The position numbers were made by a program, and so were the translations under genes. A stretch of DNA of 64,000 nucleotides from Streptomyces sp. NBC_00239 (GTDB taxonomy: Bacteria; Actinomycetota; Actinomycetes; Streptomycetales; Streptomycetaceae). The first letter of the stretch is position 1, and every line of letters starts with the position of its first letter. Shown here one piece after another: positions 34,564 through 42,900 of the stretch. The stretch lies in assembly GCF_036194065.1 (NCBI RefSeq), contig NZ_CP108095.1:2356001-2420000 (forward strand). Reading direction: 5' to 3'. The notes under the pieces are model-generated. The model did no database searches and was not told where the DNA came from. It was given only the letters and a program-made list of their open reading frames with translations.

Positions 34564-34579
34564 GTAAGGTATACCTAAC
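34564..34579. promoter_or_regulatory. Palindromic operator candidate between hemH and the MFS gene
   Basis: GTAAGGTATACCTAAC is a 16-bp dyad with one mismatched pair and a perfect AGGTATACCT core. It lies 60 bp before hemH and 84 bp before the MFS start. The core shares AGGT/ACCT with DtxR-type iron boxes, but the half-site spacing is too short for the usual 19-bp box. Confidence 0.5.
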
Positions 34580-34662
34580 TGACACGATTGAACTCAGGTG
34601 CGGATGCGACGGGCCCGGCCGTAACCTGCATAGGACACGTACATTCCTGACGGAGGGCCCCC

Positions 34663-35919
34663 TTGGCCAGTCCCTACCGCGCCCTCTTCGCCGCCCCCGG
34701 CACCAGGGCCTTCACCGCGGCCGGATTCTTCGGCCGGATGCCGCTGTCGATGCTCGGCATCGGCATCGTCACGATGATCTCCCAGCTCACCGGCCGCTAC
34801 GGACTGGCGGGCGCCCTCACCGCGACCCTGGCGCTGTCCGCCGCCGTGCTGGGCCCACAGGTCTCCCGGCTGGTGGACCAGCACGGCCAGCGGCGCGTGC
34901 TGCGGCCGGCCACCCTCATCTCCGTGGCCGCGATATCCGGGCTGCTGACGGCCGCTCAGCTGGGGGCGCCGGACTGGACCCTCTTCGTGTTCACCGCCTG
35001 CGCGGGCTGCACCCCGAGCGTGGGCGCGATGCTGCGCGCCCGCTGGACCACGCTCTACCGGGACTCGCCGCGCGAGCTGCACACCGCGTACTCCTTCGAG
35101 TCCGTCATGGACGAGGTCTGCTTCATCGTCGGGCCGATCGCCTCCATCGGCCTGTCCACCGCATGGTTCCCCGAGGCCGGGCCACTGATCTCCGCCGTCT
35201 TCCTGCTGGTCGGCGTGTGGTGGCTGACCGCCCAGCGGGCCACCGAGCCGCCGCCGCACCCTCGTGATCCCGGCGCGGACCGCCGCTCCGCGCTGCGCTC
35301 CCCCGGCCTTCAGGTGCTCGTCGCCACCTTCACCGCGACCGGCGCGATCTTCGGCTCGGTCGACGTGGTGACGGTGGCCTTCGCCGAGGAACAGGGCCAC
35401 AAGGCCATGGCGAGCGTGGTGCTCGCCGTCTGGGCGCTCGGCTCCTGCCTCGCCGGACTGGCCTTCGGACTGCTCCATCTCAAGGGCCGGGCAGAACCTC
35501 GCTGGCTCCTGGGCATATGTGCGATGGCCGTGAGTATGATCCCCCTCCTACTGGCCGGGAACCTTCCGTTTCTGGCCGTGGCGCTCTTCGTCGCGGGCCT
35601 CGCCATCGCTCCCACGATGGTCACCACGATGGCCCTGATCGAGGCGCACGTACCACGCGCGAAGCTGACGGAAGGCATGACCTGGACGGGCACCGGGCTC
35701 GCGGTCGGCGTCGCGCTCGGCTCCTCCGCGGCCGGCTGGGTCATCGACTCGGCCGGGGCGAAGAGCGGGTACGTGGTCTCCATCGTGGCGGGCGGCGCCG
35801 CGGCGGCGGTGGCGTTCGCGGGTTACCGCAGGCTGACGAGGCCCGCGCAAGGGGAGGGACCCGATGGGTACGACGAGCACGAGGGCAGGGCGGACCGGAA
35901 CGACGAGCACGTGGCGTAA
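34663..35919 (+). CDS. MFS transporter
   Basis: This 418-residue major facilitator protein has about twelve hydrophobic helices, split by a central hydrophilic loop near 205-220 and ending in an acidic tail of about 25 residues. The transported compound is unknown. The start is TTG 34663 after CGGAGGG. The position opposite hemH with a shared palindrome raises the idea of tetrapyrrole or iron-related export, which is only inference. Its last 56 bases overlap the following oxidase gene in another frame. Confidence 0.88.
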   Translation: MASPYRALFAAPGTRAFTAAGFFGRMPLSMLGIGIVTMISQLTGRYGLAGALTATLALSAAVLGPQVSRLVDQHGQRRVLRPATLISVAAISGLLTAAQLGAPDWTLFVFTACAGCTPSVGAMLRARWTTLYRDSPRELHTAYSFESVMDEVCFIVGPIASIGLSTAWFPEAGPLISAVFLLVGVWWLTAQRATEPPPHPRDPGADRRSALRSPGLQVLVATFTATGAIFGSVDVVTVAFAEEQGHKAMASVVLAVWALGSCLAGLAFGLLHLKGRAEPRWLLGICAMAVSMIPLLLAGNLPFLAVALFVAGLAIAPTMVTTMALIEAHVPRAKLTEGMTWTGTGLAVGVALGSSAAGWVIDSAGAKSGYVVSIVAGGAAAAVAFAGYRRLTRPAQGEGPDGYDEHEGRADRNDEHVA

Positions 35920-37207
35920 CTGGGCGGGCAACGTGTCCGCCACGCCCGCCCGGGTGGCCGCGCCGGCGACGGTCGGCGCCCTCCAGGAGGAGGTGCGGCG
36001 CGCCGCGACCGACGGCCTCAAGGTGAAGGCGGTCGGCACCGGCCACTCCTTCACGGCGGCGGCCGCCACCGACGGACTGCTGGTCCGGCCGCAGGCGCTG
36101 GCCGGGATCCTGGAGGTCGACCGGGCGGCGGGCACCGTGAAGGTGGCCGCGGGCACCGCGTTGAAGGACCTGAACACGGCGCTGGCCCGGCAGGGCCTCT
36201 CGCTCGTGAACATGGGCGACATCATGGAGCAGACGGTGTCGGGCGCGACCAGCACCGGCACCCACGGCACCGGCCGGGACTCGGCCTCGATCGCCGCCCA
36301 GATCGTCGCCCTGGAACTGGTCACGGCCGACGGCTCGCTGCTGACCTGCTCCGCGGACGGCACCGAGGAGGAGCGGGCCGTGTTCGCGGCCGCCCGGATC
36401 GGCATCGGCGCCCTCGGCATCGTCACCGCGATCACCTTCGCCGTGGAGCCGCTCTTCCTGCTGACGGCACGTGAGGAGCCGATGCGCTTCGAGCAGGTGG
36501 CGGAGGAGTTCGAGACCCACTACGCGGAGAACGAGCACTTCGAGTTCTACTGGTTCCCGCACACCGGCAACTGCAACACCAAGCGCAACAACCGCAGCGC
36601 CGGACCGCCCGCCCCGCCCGGCGCCGTCAGCGCCTGGATCGACGACGAGCTGCTGTCCAACGGGGTCTTCCAGGTGGCGTGTTCGGTCGGCCGGGCGTTC
36701 CCCGCGGCCGTCCCCGGCATCGCCCGCGTCGCCAGCCGCGCCCTGTCCGCCCGTACCTACACGGACATCCCGTACAAGGTGTTCACCAGCCCCCGCCGGG
36801 TGCGGTTCGTGGAGATGGAGTACGCGCTGCCGCGGGAGCGCGTGGTCGAGGCGCTGCGCGAGCTGAAGGCCATGGTGGACCGCTCGGACCTGCGGATCGG
36901 CTTCCCGGTGGAGGTGCGCACCGCGCCGGCCGACGACATCGCGCTCTCGACCGCGTCGGGCCGGGACACCGCGTACATCGCGGTGCACATGTACCGCGGG
37001 ACCCCGTACCAGGCGTACTTCACGGCCGCCGAGCGGATCTTCACGGCGCACGGCGGACGGCCGCACTGGGGCAAGGTGCACACCCGGGACGCCGAGTACC
37101 TCGCCTCGGTGTACCCGCGGTTCGCGGAGTTCGCCAAGGTCCGCGACCGGCTGGACCCGGACCGGGTGTTCGGCAACGACTACCTGCGCCGGGTGCTCGG
37201 GGACTGA
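35864..37207 (+). CDS. FAD-linked sugar-1,4-lactone oxidase (D-arabinono-lactone/alditol oxidase family)
   Basis: This 447-residue VAO-type flavoprotein has an N-terminal FAD-binding domain (about 25-195) with G-T-G-H-S-F-T, whose His is the likely covalent FAD site, and G-A-T-S-T-G-T-H-G-T-G. A C-terminal substrate domain follows with R-P-H-W-G-K near 410, the ALO-family signature. It would oxidise a sugar lactone or alditol with oxygen as acceptor. ATG 35864 follows AAGGGGAGGGACCCG and lies inside the MFS gene, so expression is coupled. Confidence 0.93.
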   Translation: MGTTSTRAGRTGTTSTWRNWAGNVSATPARVAAPATVGALQEEVRRAATDGLKVKAVGTGHSFTAAAATDGLLVRPQALAGILEVDRAAGTVKVAAGTALKDLNTALARQGLSLVNMGDIMEQTVSGATSTGTHGTGRDSASIAAQIVALELVTADGSLLTCSADGTEEERAVFAAARIGIGALGIVTAITFAVEPLFLLTAREEPMRFEQVAEEFETHYAENEHFEFYWFPHTGNCNTKRNNRSAGPPAPPGAVSAWIDDELLSNGVFQVACSVGRAFPAAVPGIARVASRALSARTYTDIPYKVFTSPRRVRFVEMEYALPRERVVEALRELKAMVDRSDLRIGFPVEVRTAPADDIALSTASGRDTAYIAVHMYRGTPYQAYFTAAERIFTAHGGRPHWGKVHTRDAEYLASVYPRFAEFAKVRDRLDPDRVFGNDYLRRVLGD

Positions 37208-37222
37208 GGCGGCCGGGTCCGG

Positions 37223-38149
37223 TCAGGGGGCGCCGGTGTCTTCGCGCCCGGCGTCGGCGCCCGCGTCGGCGGCGCCCGCGCCGTCCCCGGTGGCGGGCTG
37301 CCGCGAGGCGTCCCCGGACGGGGTCGGCGTGGGCGTCGGGGTGGGGGGCGGGGTCGGCGTGGGGGTCGGAGTCGGGGTGGGCGTGGGGGTGGGCGCCGGG
37401 CCGGATCCGGACGGCGGGGCCGACGGGCCGGGCGATGTCCCGGTACCGGGCCGCTCACCGGTGCCGGCCCCGTCGTCGCTGCGTTGCGGCGTGGGCGCGG
37501 GCGCGTCCTCGGCTCCGCCGCCGCCGTCGCCGCCGTCGCCGTGGGAGCGGGTGTCCGAGCCGCCGGTGAAGGCCGTGCGCAGGGTGGAACTGCCGCCGCC
37601 GCTCAGGTTCGAGCCGGACAGGCTCTCGTAGGCGGTGATCCCGCCCATCGCGACGCCGAAGACGACGGCCGCGGCGAGCGCGGTCCGCTTCCAGCCGCGG
37701 ACCCGGGTGCCGTGCGTGGACGCCGTCCCGAACGCGTCGGCGTCTGCGCCGGGCGCACCGGGGGCGCGCAGCAGCACGGTGCGGTCGTGCCGGTCGTACG
37801 CCGGCAGCACGCGGGTGGCGTCGGCCGCCTCCGGCGGCGTCGGCTCCCCCGGGCCCTGCGGCGGTACGGGAACCCGGCGGGACATGGGCCGGGCGGCGTC
37901 GCCGGCCTCGCGCAACTGCTCGCCGGTGCGCCGGAAGAGGTGCTGGATGACCGGGCCGCCCGCGGTGGCGACCACGCTGACCACGCCCGCGCCGAGGATC
38001 GTGCCGTACACGCCCATCTTCGAGGCGAGTACGGCCGCGGCGACCGTGGCCAGGGAGCTGCCCGCGACCTGAGCGACGCTCAGGTCGATGCGCTTCTCCT
38101 TCTTCTCCTCCGGCGCCTCTTCGATCCCGGTGAGCGTTTTCCGACCCAT
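37223..38149 (-). CDS. Single-pass membrane protein with Pro-Thr repeat tail
   Basis: This 308-residue protein has a charged N-terminus (E-E-K-K-E-K-R), a hydrophobic region around 27-70, a middle hydrophilic stretch, one more transmembrane helix near 155-175 (A-L-A-A-A-V-V-F-G-V-A-M-G-G), then a Gly/Ser region and a (T-P)n tail of about 30 residues. Tail and GC-rich DNA suggest a flexible, outside-facing linker. No family was recognised. ATG 38149 is preceded by GGATGGGG; ATG 38155 is also possible. Confidence 0.75.
   Translation of the reverse strand: MGRKTLTGIEEAPEEKKEKRIDLSVAQVAGSSLATVAAAVLASKMGVYGTILGAGVVSVVATAGGPVIQHLFRRTGEQLREAGDAARPMSRRVPVPPQGPGEPTPPEAADATRVLPAYDRHDRTVLLRAPGAPGADADAFGTASTHGTRVRGWKRTALAAAVVFGVAMGGITAYESLSGSNLSGGGSSTLRTAFTGGSDTRSHGDGGDGGGGAEDAPAPTPQRSDDGAGTGERPGTGTSPGPSAPPSGSGPAPTPTPTPTPTPTPTPPPTPTPTPTPSGDASRQPATGDGAGAADAGADAGREDTGAP
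37320..37405. repeat. Low-complexity (Thr-Pro) coding repeat
   Basis: On the plus strand the segment is a run of GTCGGGGT/GTGGGCGT-like hexamers, which encode the (T-P)n tail on the minus strand. It is likely to vary in length between strains. Confidence 0.8.
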
Positions 38150-38367
38150 CCCCATCCTCTGCCGTGTGCCGCGGCGTTCGTGTATCGCGCCGGTGCTTAC
38201 AGCAGTTACTGACAGATGGGCGAAGTAGATAGTTCCATTTCTGGTGATTCTGTGAAGCATCACACCCGAAACCGCCCACAGGTCAAGGGGCCGTAAGGCA
38301 CACGGGTTCCCAACTCCCCTGCCGCAGGACAACTTCGGCGGCGCGGCTGTCCACCCAGGTGGCCCGA

Positions 38368-38493
38368 ATGGAGTACTGTGGCGAGCCCTGGGGCCGTCCG
38401 TCCTTTCGGATGTCCGGGCCCGGGAGAGGGAGCCGGCTGATGGAGAAACGGCACTCGACACCGGCGGCGCCGCGGCACCGCACGGACGCCTGA
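38368..38493 (+). CDS. Possible small ORF (41 aa) in the sepH leader
   Basis: The ATG at 38368 follows AGGTGG. It encodes a basic 41-residue peptide starting M-E-Y-C-G-E-P-W-G-R and ending R-H-R-T-D-A. An in-frame ATG at 38440 behind GGGAGAGGGAG would give the last 17 residues. It could be a leader peptide or an independent small protein, or chance. No codon-bias argument is possible at this length. Confidence 0.3.
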   Translation: MEYCGEPWGRPSFRMSGPGRGSRLMEKRHSTPAAPRHRTDA

Positions 38494-38500
38494 TGCGCAG

Positions 38501-38518
38501 AGTGACCGCTCGGTCACT
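38501..38518. promoter_or_regulatory. 18-bp inverted repeat, TetR-operator-like
   Basis: AGTGACCGCTCGGTCACT has perfect 8-bp arms around CT. GACCG-N-CGGTC dyads are typical of TetR-family operators. It is 167 bp upstream of sepH. No TetR gene is in the window. Confidence 0.45.
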
Positions 38519-38684
38519 GTCCGTGCCCAACAGGTAACCGTGCCATAACGGCGATCAAGGGCGCATGCCCGACACGCCGGTTTAACACGGCAAGGTTGTG
38601 GCAGGCTGCACCCGGGCAGGCCACACTCGACTAGCGGAAGCAGCGACGCACGTGACGTCGGCAGGCACCACCCGGGAGGTCCCC

Positions 38685-39713
38685 ATGCCCGAACTGCGTG
38701 TCGTGGCCGTCTCCAATGACGGCACACGACTGGTGCTCAAGGCTGCCGACAGCACGGAGTACACCCTTCCGATCGACGAGCGCTTGCGCGCGGCCGTCCG
38801 CAACGACCGGGCGCGTCTCGGGCAGATCGAGATCGAGGTGGAGAGCCACCTCCGCCCCCGTGACATCCAGGCGCGGATACGAGCCGGTGCCTCCGCCGAG
38901 GAAGTCGCCCAGCTCGCCGGCATCCCCGTCGACCGGGTCCGCCGCTTCGAGGGCCCCGTGCTCGCGGAGCGCGCGTTCATGGCGGAGCGGGCCCGCAAGA
39001 CCCCCGTCCGGCGCCCCGGCGAGAACACCGGGAACGGCCCCCAGCTCGGCGAGGCCGTGCAGGAGCGGCTGTTGCTGCGCGGCGCCGAGAAGGACGCCGT
39101 GCAGTGGGACTCCTGGCGGCGCGACGACGGCACGTGGGAAGTCCTGCTGGTCTACCGGGTCGCGGGCGAACCGCACTCGGCGAGCTGGACGTACGACCCG
39201 CCGCGCCGGCTGGTGCAGGCCGTGGACGACGAGGCCCGCTCGCTGATCGGCGAGACGGACGACCTGCCCTCGACGCCCGAGCCGAGCTTCCCGTTCGTAC
39301 CGCGGATCGCGCGGCTGCCCCGTGACCGGCCGCTCGACCGCGCGCTGGACCGGCAGCTGCCGGCGGTGGCCGCGGCCCCGGCGCCGGAACCGGAGGACGA
39401 GCGGGACTCGTTGACCAGCCTGCTGGAGGCGGTGCCGAGCTTCCGGGGCGACCTGGTCGTGCCGGAGCGCCCCGCGCCGGTGGAGAGCACGGAGGAAACC
39501 GAGGCGGAGGAGCCGCCCGCGGCCGCCGCGGCCTCGGCCGGTTCTGCGTACGCGGACGTCCTGATGCCGCGGACCGTGGCCGGTCACCGGGAGCGGTTGA
39601 CGGGCACCACCGACCGGCAGGCGGAGGCCGACGGCGTCCGTCCGGGCCGCCGGGCCGCCGTCCCCAGCTGGGACGAGATCGTCTTCGGCACCCGGCGCAA
39701 GAAACAGGAATAG
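38685..39713 (+). CDS. sepH: Cell-division regulator SepH (DUF3071)
   Basis: This 342-residue protein is the actinobacterial FtsZ partner that promotes filament assembly and septation. The conserved N-terminal DUF3071 (P-E-L-R-V-V-A-V-S-N-D-G-T to about 120) includes a helix-turn-helix-like stretch with I-R-A-G-A-S-A-E-E-V-A-Q-L-A-G-I-P. The long Ala/Pro/Glu-rich tail is probably disordered and ends in a conserved P-S-W-D-E-I-V-F-G patch. ATG 38685 follows GGGAGGT. Confidence 0.93.
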   Translation: MPELRVVAVSNDGTRLVLKAADSTEYTLPIDERLRAAVRNDRARLGQIEIEVESHLRPRDIQARIRAGASAEEVAQLAGIPVDRVRRFEGPVLAERAFMAERARKTPVRRPGENTGNGPQLGEAVQERLLLRGAEKDAVQWDSWRRDDGTWEVLLVYRVAGEPHSASWTYDPPRRLVQAVDDEARSLIGETDDLPSTPEPSFPFVPRIARLPRDRPLDRALDRQLPAVAAAPAPEPEDERDSLTSLLEAVPSFRGDLVVPERPAPVESTEETEAEEPPAAAAASAGSAYADVLMPRTVAGHRERLTGTTDRQAEADGVRPGRRAAVPSWDEIVFGTRRKKQE

Positions 39714-39725
39714 CGGTCACACGGA

Positions 39726-39761
39726 AAGGGCCCGGCGGGGATGTCCACCCGCCGGGCCCTT
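39726..39761. terminator. Bidirectional terminator between sepH and the sulfurtransferase gene
   Basis: The 14-bp stem AAGGGCCCGGCGGG with its complement encloses an 8-nt loop. It is located 13 bp past sepH and 31 bp past the converging sulfurtransferase gene. Confidence 0.85.
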
Positions 39762-39791
39762 CCGCGCGACCGCCGCGGCCGGGCCGTCGGG

Positions 39792-40658
39792 TCAGCGGGG
39801 GTCCGGGCCGGTCGCCACGGGGCGGGCCGGGTCGTGGGACCACTGCGACCAGCTGCCCGCGTACAGCGCGGCCGGGACGCCCGCCACCTCCAGTGCGAGC
39901 ACCTCGTGCGCGCCCGAGACCCCGGAGCCGCAGTAGACGCCGACCGGCGTGCCGTCGGCCGCGCCCAGCGCGGCGAACCGGGCCCGCAGCCGCTCGGCCG
40001 GCAGGAAGCGCCCGTCCGCGTCCACGTTCTCCGTGGTCGGGGCCGACAGCGCGCCCGGGATGTGACCGCCGACCGGGTCGATCGGCTCCACCTCGCCTCG
40101 GTAGCGCTCCCCCGCCCGCGCGTCGAGCAGCACCCCCGCATCGGCGAGCGCGGCGGCCGCGTCGGCGTCCAGCAGGCCGAGACCGCCAGGAGTTGGCTTG
40201 AAATCGCCTTCCTTCGGGGCCGGGATCTCCTGGTCGAGCAGACCGCCGGCCGCGGTCCATGCGGCCAGTCCCCCGTCGAGAACCCGCACCCGCGTGTGCC
40301 CCGTCCAGCGCAACAGCCACCAGGCACGCGCCGCCGCCCAGCCCTGGCCGCCGTCGTACACGACCACGTCGGTGTCCGCGCAGACCCCGGCCCGACGCAT
40401 GACCGCCCCGAAGGCCTCCGTGTCGGGCAGCGGGTGCCGGCCGCCCGCACCGTCGCCCACCGGGCCCGCGAGCTCGGCGTCGAGATCGACGAAGACGGCG
40501 CCGGGCAGGTGACCGGACTCGTACGCGGGGCGCTGGCCGGGTCCGCCGAGCTGCCAGCGCACGTCCAGCAGCACCGGCGGGCGGGCCCCGGCGAGCCGCT
40601 CCGCGAGCGCGGTCGCGGAGACGAGGGGCGAGGCCTGGGAGGAAGTGTTGGCATCCAT
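39792..40658 (-). CDS. Sulfurtransferase (3-mercaptopyruvate sulfurtransferase-like)
   Basis: This 288-residue protein has two rhodanese domains (about 10-140 and 165-285). The C-terminal domain has the active loop C-G-S-G-V-S-G, close to the C-G-S-G-V-T of mercaptopyruvate sulfurtransferases and unlike the C-R-x-G-x-x of thiosulfate sulfurtransferases. The donor assignment is therefore an inference from the loop. The E-N-V and R-W-E-like features of this class are present in part. ATG 40658 was chosen, with GGGGAGGAAG a little upstream; ATG 40667 is possible. Confidence 0.88.
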   Translation of the reverse strand: MDANTSSQASPLVSATALAERLAGARPPVLLDVRWQLGGPGQRPAYESGHLPGAVFVDLDAELAGPVGDGAGGRHPLPDTEAFGAVMRRAGVCADTDVVVYDGGQGWAAARAWWLLRWTGHTRVRVLDGGLAAWTAAGGLLDQEIPAPKEGDFKPTPGGLGLLDADAAAALADAGVLLDARAGERYRGEVEPIDPVGGHIPGALSAPTTENVDADGRFLPAERLRARFAALGAADGTPVGVYCGSGVSGAHEVLALEVAGVPAALYAGSWSQWSHDPARPVATGPDPR

Positions 40659-40854
40659 GCGGGACATCTTCCTCCCCGCCGATGGCCGCGGCGTAACAAC
40701 CCGGACACGCGGGGCCCGTACCGATTCGGACACTCTCCCGCGGGGCAGGGGAAAGCGGCGCGGCCGGGGCGCGCGAGCCGTCGGGTAGTGCGAGCATCTG
40801 GCGCAGAGCGTGCAGCACAGCGTGAGCGGACGAACGCACCGAGAGAGGGCGGCC

Positions 40855-41628
40855 ATGACCGAGTCAGGGATGCGACGCGTGCCCGGCACACCGTGCTGGG
40901 TCAGCCTGATGGTGCACGGGCTCGGCGAGATCGAGGACTTCTACGCCGCCCTGTTCGGCTGGGAGTACACCCCGGGGCCGCCGCAGCTCGGCCCGTACGT
41001 GCGGGCCACGATGGGCGGAAAGGACGTGGCGGGCATCGGCCAGCTGCCGCCCGACCGGCACCTGGCCCCCGCCTGGACCACCTACCTGGCCACGGCCGAC
41101 GCGGACTCGACCGCGGAAGCCGTCCGCAGCTGCGGCGGCACCGTCGCGGTGGGACCGCTGGACGCGGGGGCCGCGGGCCGGGTGGCGATCTGCTCGGACC
41201 CGCTCGGGGCGGTCTTCGGCATCTGGCAGGCCGAGGGCCACCTGGGCACCCGGCTGACCGGACGGCACGGCACCCCGGCGTGGAACGAGCTGGTGACGCA
41301 GGACAGTTCGGTCGCCAAGTTCTACCAGTCGGTGTTCGGCCACCAGCCGGAGGCGGAGATCTCCGCGGACATCGACCGCCTGACCCTCCACCTGGAGGGC
41401 CGCCCGGTGGCCTCGGTGCACGGGGTGGGGCGGGCCCTGCCGCACGACCGGGGCGCGCACTGGATGACGTACTTCGAGGTCGACGACCCGGACCGGGCCG
41501 CGGCGCAGGTGCTGCGGCTCGGCGGGCGGGTGCTGGAGCCCGCCCGGGAGGACGCCGGGGGGCGCCGGGCCACGGTCGCGGACCCGGAGGGCGCCGTCTT
41601 CACGGTGGTCCACTCAACAGCGCGCTGA
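40855..41628 (+). CDS. VOC superfamily protein (two glyoxalase-like modules)
   Basis: This 257-residue protein has two beta-alpha-beta-beta-beta modules. Module 1 runs 10-125 (P-C-W-V-S-L-M-V-H-G, F-Y-A-A-L-F-G-W-E) and module 2 runs 135-255 (P-A-W-N-E-L, F-Y-Q-S-V-F-G, D-P-E-G-A-V-F). Proteins of this form in Streptomyces are often annotated as hydroxylases, without good evidence. Possible roles are dioxygenase, isomerase or antibiotic binding. ATG 40855 follows GAGAGAGG. Confidence 0.85.
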   Translation: MTESGMRRVPGTPCWVSLMVHGLGEIEDFYAALFGWEYTPGPPQLGPYVRATMGGKDVAGIGQLPPDRHLAPAWTTYLATADADSTAEAVRSCGGTVAVGPLDAGAAGRVAICSDPLGAVFGIWQAEGHLGTRLTGRHGTPAWNELVTQDSSVAKFYQSVFGHQPEAEISADIDRLTLHLEGRPVASVHGVGRALPHDRGAHWMTYFEVDDPDRAAAQVLRLGGRVLEPAREDAGGRRATVADPEGAVFTVVHSTAR

Positions 41629-41713
41629 ACGCCCTGGGGCACAACCTCCAGCCTCACCGACGCCTGGGGCCGCGCCCCCCAACCTGGTCGGCGCCTAGGG
41701 CGCAATTCCCAGC

Positions 41714-41755
41714 CTCGCCGGCGTTTGAGGCGCGGGGTTCGGGGCGGAGCCCCAA
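41714..41755. repeat. Dispersed intergenic hairpin element, copy 2
   Basis: CTCGCCGGCGTTTGAGGCGC, then GGGGTTCGGGGCGGAGCCCC, nearly repeats the element at 5841-5882. It includes a GGGGC/GCCCC hairpin. An inverted GCGCCTCAAACGCCGGCGAGG-type copy lies about 60 bp downstream, so the two can pair over a long distance. Confidence 0.75.
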
Positions 41756-42040
41756 CAGACGACCCGGCTGACGCCGGGCACCGGGCTCCGCCCGGACCCG
41801 CGCCTCAAACGCCGGCGAGGCTGGATGTTGCCCCTCAGGGCATCGGCGAGGCTGGATGTTGCCGCCGAGGCAGGAGGTTGCCACTCGGGCAGCCGGCGAG
41901 GCTGGGGTGCCCGCAGGGCTGGAGGTTGGGCGGGGTTGGCGGCCGGCGGGCCGGCACCTGGCCGTACTCGTGGCTGGCGGGCGGGTCGGTGGGCCCCTGG
42001 CCCTACCCGCACGGGCGGCCCGGCGGCGGGCGGGCGGGCG

Positions 42041-42100
42041 GCCCGGCGGGCGGGCGGGCGGCCCGGCGGGCGGGCGGGCGGCCCGGCGGGCGGGAAAGAT
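42041..42100. repeat. 20-bp G/C-only tandem repeat
   Basis: The unit GCCCGGCGGGCGGGCGGGCG occurs at 42041 and 42061 and in part at 42081, with a variant just before at 42018-42040. It contains runs of GGGC and could form unusual DNA structure. It ends about 45 bp before the nucleotidyltransferase start. Confidence 0.85.
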
Positions 42101-42138
42101 CTTGGCGGGTCGGACGCTTCCGTGGCACGCTTCCGGGC

Positions 42139-42900
42139 ATGCACCCCGACCCGATCGAGCTGGCCCGACGCCTCGCGCACGACCGCTTCCCCGACGCCCT
42201 CTCCGTGGTCCTGGCCGGGTCGACGGCCGCCGGACGGGCCACCGCGAGCAGCGACCTGGACATCGCGGTGCTGGTCGGGGACGAGGGCGGGACCGGCCGG
42301 GAAACGGTGCGCTGCGAGGGGCGCGTGGTGGAGCTGTTGTTCCACACCCGCGCGGGCCTGGCGGAACTCTTCGCCGCGGACGTCGCCACCCGGCGCGCGG
42401 TCCTCCAGCACATGTACGCGGGCGGCCTCGTCCTGGCCGACCGGGACGGCGCGGCCGGGTGGGCGCGGGGGCTGGCCGAGGCGGACCTGCGCACCGGCCC
42501 GCCGGCGCTCGCGCCCGAAGCGGTCGAGACCAAGCGCTACGTGCTGACGGACGCGCTGGACGACCTCGGTGACGCCGTCGAGCCCGCGGAACGGCTGGCC
42601 GTGGCCGGGGTCGTGCTGGGCACCGCCGCCGAGCTCCTCTTCGACCACCACCGCGCATGGACCGGCGGCGGCAAGTGGCTGCCCCGGCGGCTGCGGGCGG
42701 CGGACGGCGAGCGCGGCGGCGCCCTCGTCGACGGACACCTGCACCTGTGCACGTCGGGCGACCCTTCGGCGCTGATCGCCGCGGCCGGCGGGGTCCTCGG
42801 CCTCACCGGCGGCGCCCTGCGCGAGGGCTACCGCCGCACCTGGCAGGGGATCATCGAATCGGTCGCCGATCCGGCCGCACCGCCGGTCAGGCGTGGTTGA
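42139..42900 (+). CDS. Nucleotidyltransferase domain protein (pol-beta superfamily)
   Basis: This 253-residue protein begins with a minimal nucleotidyltransferase fold: A-G-S-T-A-A-G-R-A-T-A-S-S-D-L-D-I-A-V (about 26-44), with the catalytic D-x-D and a third acid near R-V-V-E-L-L. A helical C-terminal part follows, with K-R-Y near 135 and R-A-W-T-G-G-G-K-W-L-P. The layout resembles aminoglycoside or nucleotide-transferring MNT/ANT-like enzymes; the substrate is unknown. Its 3' end overlaps the convergent thymidine kinase gene by 14 bp. Confidence 0.85.
   Translation: MHPDPIELARRLAHDRFPDALSVVLAGSTAAGRATASSDLDIAVLVGDEGGTGRETVRCEGRVVELLFHTRAGLAELFAADVATRRAVLQHMYAGGLVLADRDGAAGWARGLAEADLRTGPPALAPEAVETKRYVLTDALDDLGDAVEPAERLAVAGVVLGTAAELLFDHHRAWTGGGKWLPRRLRAADGERGGALVDGHLHLCTSGDPSALIAAAGGVLGLTGGALREGYRRTWQGIIESVADPAAPPVRRG

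Larger units (their letters stand above)
38150..38684. promoter_or_regulatory. 535-bp divergent region upstream of sepH
   Basis: This region serves the membrane protein on the minus strand and sepH on the plus strand. It is AT-richer than the surroundings near 38200-38270. Inside it are a possible 41-codon ORF (38368-38493), a dyad at 38501-38518, and TAACCGTGCCATAACGG near 38537, which could carry a -10 element for sepH. No structured RNA that I recognise is present. Confidence 0.55.
41629..42138. repeat. 510-bp repeat-rich intergenic region
   Basis: No gene seen. It contains the dispersed hairpin element (41714-41755), a partial inverted copy (about 41802-41822), several imperfect copies of GGCGAGGCTGGATGTTGCC between about 41815 and 41930, and a GC-only 20-bp tandem repeat (42041-42100). 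The promoter of the following nucleotidyltransferase gene must lie near 42100-42138. Confidence 0.75.

Noticed and set aside
34564..34579. Canonical DmdR1/IdeR iron box
   Set aside because: The AGGT and ACCT half-sites are two bases apart rather than about seven as in the 19-bp box; only a generic palindrome is claimed.
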